Shown: positions 23,497 to 25,080 of the stretch, one piece after another
How the letters are laid out: the number at the start of each line of letters is the position of its first letter
Position numbering within the stretch: the first letter of the stretch is position 1
From: Candidatus Brocadiaceae bacterium
GTDB lineage: Bacteria; Planctomycetota; Brocadiia; SM23-32
NCBI GenBank assembly: GCA_030615435.1
Contig: JAUWZH010000005.1
Location: 1 to 25,080 of the forward strand
Direction of reading: 5' to 3'
DNA: 25,080 nt
Made by a program: the position numbers and the translations under genes
Notes under the pieces: model-generated
What the model was told of the DNA's origin: nothing
What the model saw: the letters and a program-made list of their open reading frames with translations, nothing else
Databases searched by the model: none

Positions 23497-25080
23497 GCCG
23501 ACAGGATGACACGGCTCCGTCCCCTGGAAGCAGGGTGATCGGCTCTGTCCTGCACCCGGCAGAGGCCGCCGCTCCTATCCTGCTTATCCTGGCGCTGCTT
23601 CTCCATCCCACCCAGATCACGGTTCGGCAATGGGCCCTGGCGGTCGCGAACGCCCTGGGATCAAGCCGGGCAATTGCCGAGCGAGTGCCCTCGCTCCACG
23701 TTACGATCAGCGACGCACTGGTCCTGCTGAGCTTTCTCGTGTGGCTCTTCCTGAGGTGGCGAGGGGGCCTCTTGCCCCGGTGCCTGCGGCGCTATCCCGT
23801 TGCGCTGGCGGCGCTCATTGCATGTGCGCTGGTGTCCCTGGTGCCTTTCTTGAAACCCTCCTCCGTCGGGGCCGGGGGGGCGTCGGTGTATTATGCCAGA
23901 GGCGGCAAAGAGCTCGTCCAGTTGTTCCTGCTTTTCGCCTTCGCCTACCTCGTGCTCGTTGACTATCTCGGCTCCGAGCGCTGGCGCAAGTGGCTTATTC
24001 TGGCCTTCTTTACGGCGGCGAGCGTTGCCCTGCTGGCGGGCCTGAGCGAGTATCTGCAGCTCAGGGCGCCCTCGCCGGAGGCCCGACGTGCCGGCGCCAT
24101 CATCACTCCCGTGCGCGTGGACGCGACGTTCGGTTTCCAGGGCGAGCCGGCGGGCGCGGGCGAAAGAATCGGCACTTCCAGCAACCGCTGCGTGCTGGGG
24201 GCGTGGCTCACGCTTGTTCTTCCGCTGCTCTGGGCGGCGTTCCTGTACGGTCCACGCCTGCTCTGGAGGGTGGCGGCCCTGGTCCTGGTGCTCGTCGGAG
24301 GGCTTCTGCTGCTGCACGGGGGGCTCTGGGCGGCGGCGCTCGTGGCGCTGCTCGCCCTGTCCTTCGTTCGGAGCCGGCTCAGCTTCCTCGCCACCGCCGC
24401 CGGAATGCTGGTCTTCTACGCCCTGGTCTTTTCCTTCGGGCCTCAGCAGCACGGGCAGATACTCCTCGATTCGGTGATGCTGCGCAGAAGCGCCGATCGC
24501 TTTCGCACGCTGCCGCTCTACGAGAGCGGCGAACAGCTCGGCGGTCCCGCAGAGGCAGTCGGGCTGGAGAGGCGCCCCTACAGTCCCTGGGAGCAGAAAT
24601 ATGTCGAGTGGCAGCCCGCCCTGCTGGCCCTGGCCCGCAATCCGCTCTTCGGCGTCGGGCTGGGGAACTACCAGCGGAGTATCAACGCCTTCTATTCGGA
24701 TCGGCGGTGGAACCTCTACGACATGCCGAAATCCTCCGAGAACCTCATGGAACCCGGCGGCAATGCATTTTACGCGGTCTGGCTCGCGGAGACCGGCTTT
24801 GTGGGACTCCTGGCGTTCGTCTGGCTTGTCTTGACCTTCATGCGCCTCGGGGCGGCGGGGAGCAGGATGGAGCCCGACGCCGCGATCCGGGGACTGAAGC
24901 GTGGGGCGTGCGCCGCACTGGGAGCGGCGACCCTTGGCTGCCTGTTCACCAATTACTGGGTCAGGGGCGTGGGAATCGCATTTGTTTTCGTCCTGGCGCT
25001 CGCTTCGGCCCCCTCGCCCGGGCGGCAAGGAGAACGCGAAGGTGCCGAGGCCGCCGCGAGGCCTGAAAATTTGCCGCCGG
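23493..25080 (+). CDS. O-antigen ligase/polymerase-like membrane protein (partial, runs off window)
   Basis: The ATG at 23493 overlaps the preceding stop codon, and the frame stays open for 529 codons to the window edge. Many hydrophobic helices are visible (for example about 27-37, 72-88, 102-120, 141-158, 166-184, 235-251, 258-275, 278-291, 298-315, 431-450, 472-505), with a long extracytoplasmic loop at about 320-425. ALARNPLFGVGLGNY (379-393) and NAFYAVWLAETGFVGLLAF (424-442) are the recognisable O-antigen ligase/Wzy_C family segments. Such proteins transfer or polymerise undecaprenyl-linked glycans on the periplasmic face. The histidine that normally precedes the asparagine of the second motif appears as glycine (PGGN). 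GC-rich long frames on the opposite strand are shadows. The C-terminus, perhaps with TPR repeats, lies outside the window. Confidence 0.87.
   Translation, partial: MSRQDDTAPSPGSRVIGSVLHPAEAAAPILLILALLLHPTQITVRQWALAVANALGSSRAIAERVPSLHVTISDALVLLSFLVWLFLRWRGGLLPRCLRRYPVALAALIACALVSLVPFLKPSSVGAGGASVYYARGGKELVQLFLLFAFAYLVLVDYLGSERWRKWLILAFFTAASVALLAGLSEYLQLRAPSPEARRAGAIITPVRVDATFGFQGEPAGAGERIGTSSNRCVLGAWLTLVLPLLWAAFLYGPRLLWRVAALVLVLVGGLLLLHGGLWAAALVALLALSFVRSRLSFLATAAGMLVFYALVFSFGPQQHGQILLDSVMLRRSADRFRTLPLYESGEQLGGPAEAVGLERRPYSPWEQKYVEWQPALLALARNPLFGVGLGNYQRSINAFYSDRRWNLYDMPKSSENLMEPGGNAFYAVWLAETGFVGLLAFVWLVLTFMRLGAAGSRMEPDAAIRGLKRGACAALGAATLGCLFTNYWVRGVGIAFVFVLALASAPSPGRQGEREGAEAAARPENLPP

Noticed and set aside
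23661..25028. 455-codon open frame on the minus strand
   Set aside because: It is antisense to the O-antigen-ligase-like gene, is rich in Q, R, P and G without domains, and the plus-strand frame has clear membrane helices and family motifs.
1..25080. CRISPR array, tRNA, rRNA or full insertion sequence
   Set aside because: No regularly spaced repeats, no cloverleaf or rRNA signature and no transposase frame were seen on either strand.

Overview
The window looks like a contig piece from a GC-rich, Gram-negative-type bacterium. A lipid A gene (lpxB), an O-antigen ligase/polymerase-like membrane protein and secreted or periplasmic redox proteins imply an outer membrane. The mix of GH38 mannosidase, Gfo/Idh dehydrogenase, aldo/keto reductase, NHL propeller, xylose-isomerase-like TIM barrel, NapH/NapG-DUF6599 fusion and a giant secreted protein of unknown function is typical of poorly cultured saccharolytic lineages (Planctomycetota, Hydrogenedentota, Sumerlaeota and similar). 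That placement is an inference. Several genes have recognisable sigma-70-like promoters and Shine-Dalgarno sites.

Layout. 1-732: no confident gene, but a good promoter (325-353) and a possible decayed gene on the minus strand. 733-3469 (+): a two-gene unit of a PaaK/CapK-like adenylate-forming enzyme and a SufS-type cysteine desulfurase. 3470-3934: convergent spacer with the first copy of a 71-bp direct repeat and GC-rich hairpins. 11119-3935 (-): lpxB, a polyferredoxin membrane protein fused to DUF6599, then a 1073-aa exported protein with its own promoter; the second repeat copy overlaps the 3' end of the polyferredoxin gene. 12444-11221 (-): Gfo/Idh dehydrogenase. 12445-13104: divergent spacer with a 176-bp MITE-like element and a long inverted repeat. 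13105-14136 (+): aldo/keto reductase. 15111-14248 (-): NHL propeller. 18272-15336 (-): GH38 alpha-mannosidase. 21372-18390 (-): degenerate GGDEF protein, DUF47 PhoU-like protein and PiT phosphate transporter, probably one transcription unit. 21610-25080 (+): sugar-phosphate isomerase/epimerase-like protein, a coiled-coil protein of unknown function, and an O-antigen-ligase-like membrane protein that runs off the window and overlaps its upstream neighbour by ATGA.

The genes group into four themes: (1) envelope polysaccharide/lipid A (lpxB, the O-antigen ligase-like gene and perhaps its coupled partner); (2) glycan and sugar catabolism (GH38, Gfo/Idh, AKR, TIM barrel, NHL protein); (3) phosphate uptake possibly linked to nucleotide second-messenger sensing (degenerate GGDEF, DUF47, PiT); (4) two less-described units, the adenylating-enzyme/cysteine-desulfurase pair and the polyferredoxin-DUF6599/giant exported protein pair. 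The strongest candidates for new biology are the phosphate unit with a GGDEF domain that has lost its catalytic signature but kept an exact I-site, and the polyferredoxin-DUF6599/secreted-protein unit bracketed by a direct repeat. The MITE-like element and the 71-bp repeat are the clearest structures not explained by genes.
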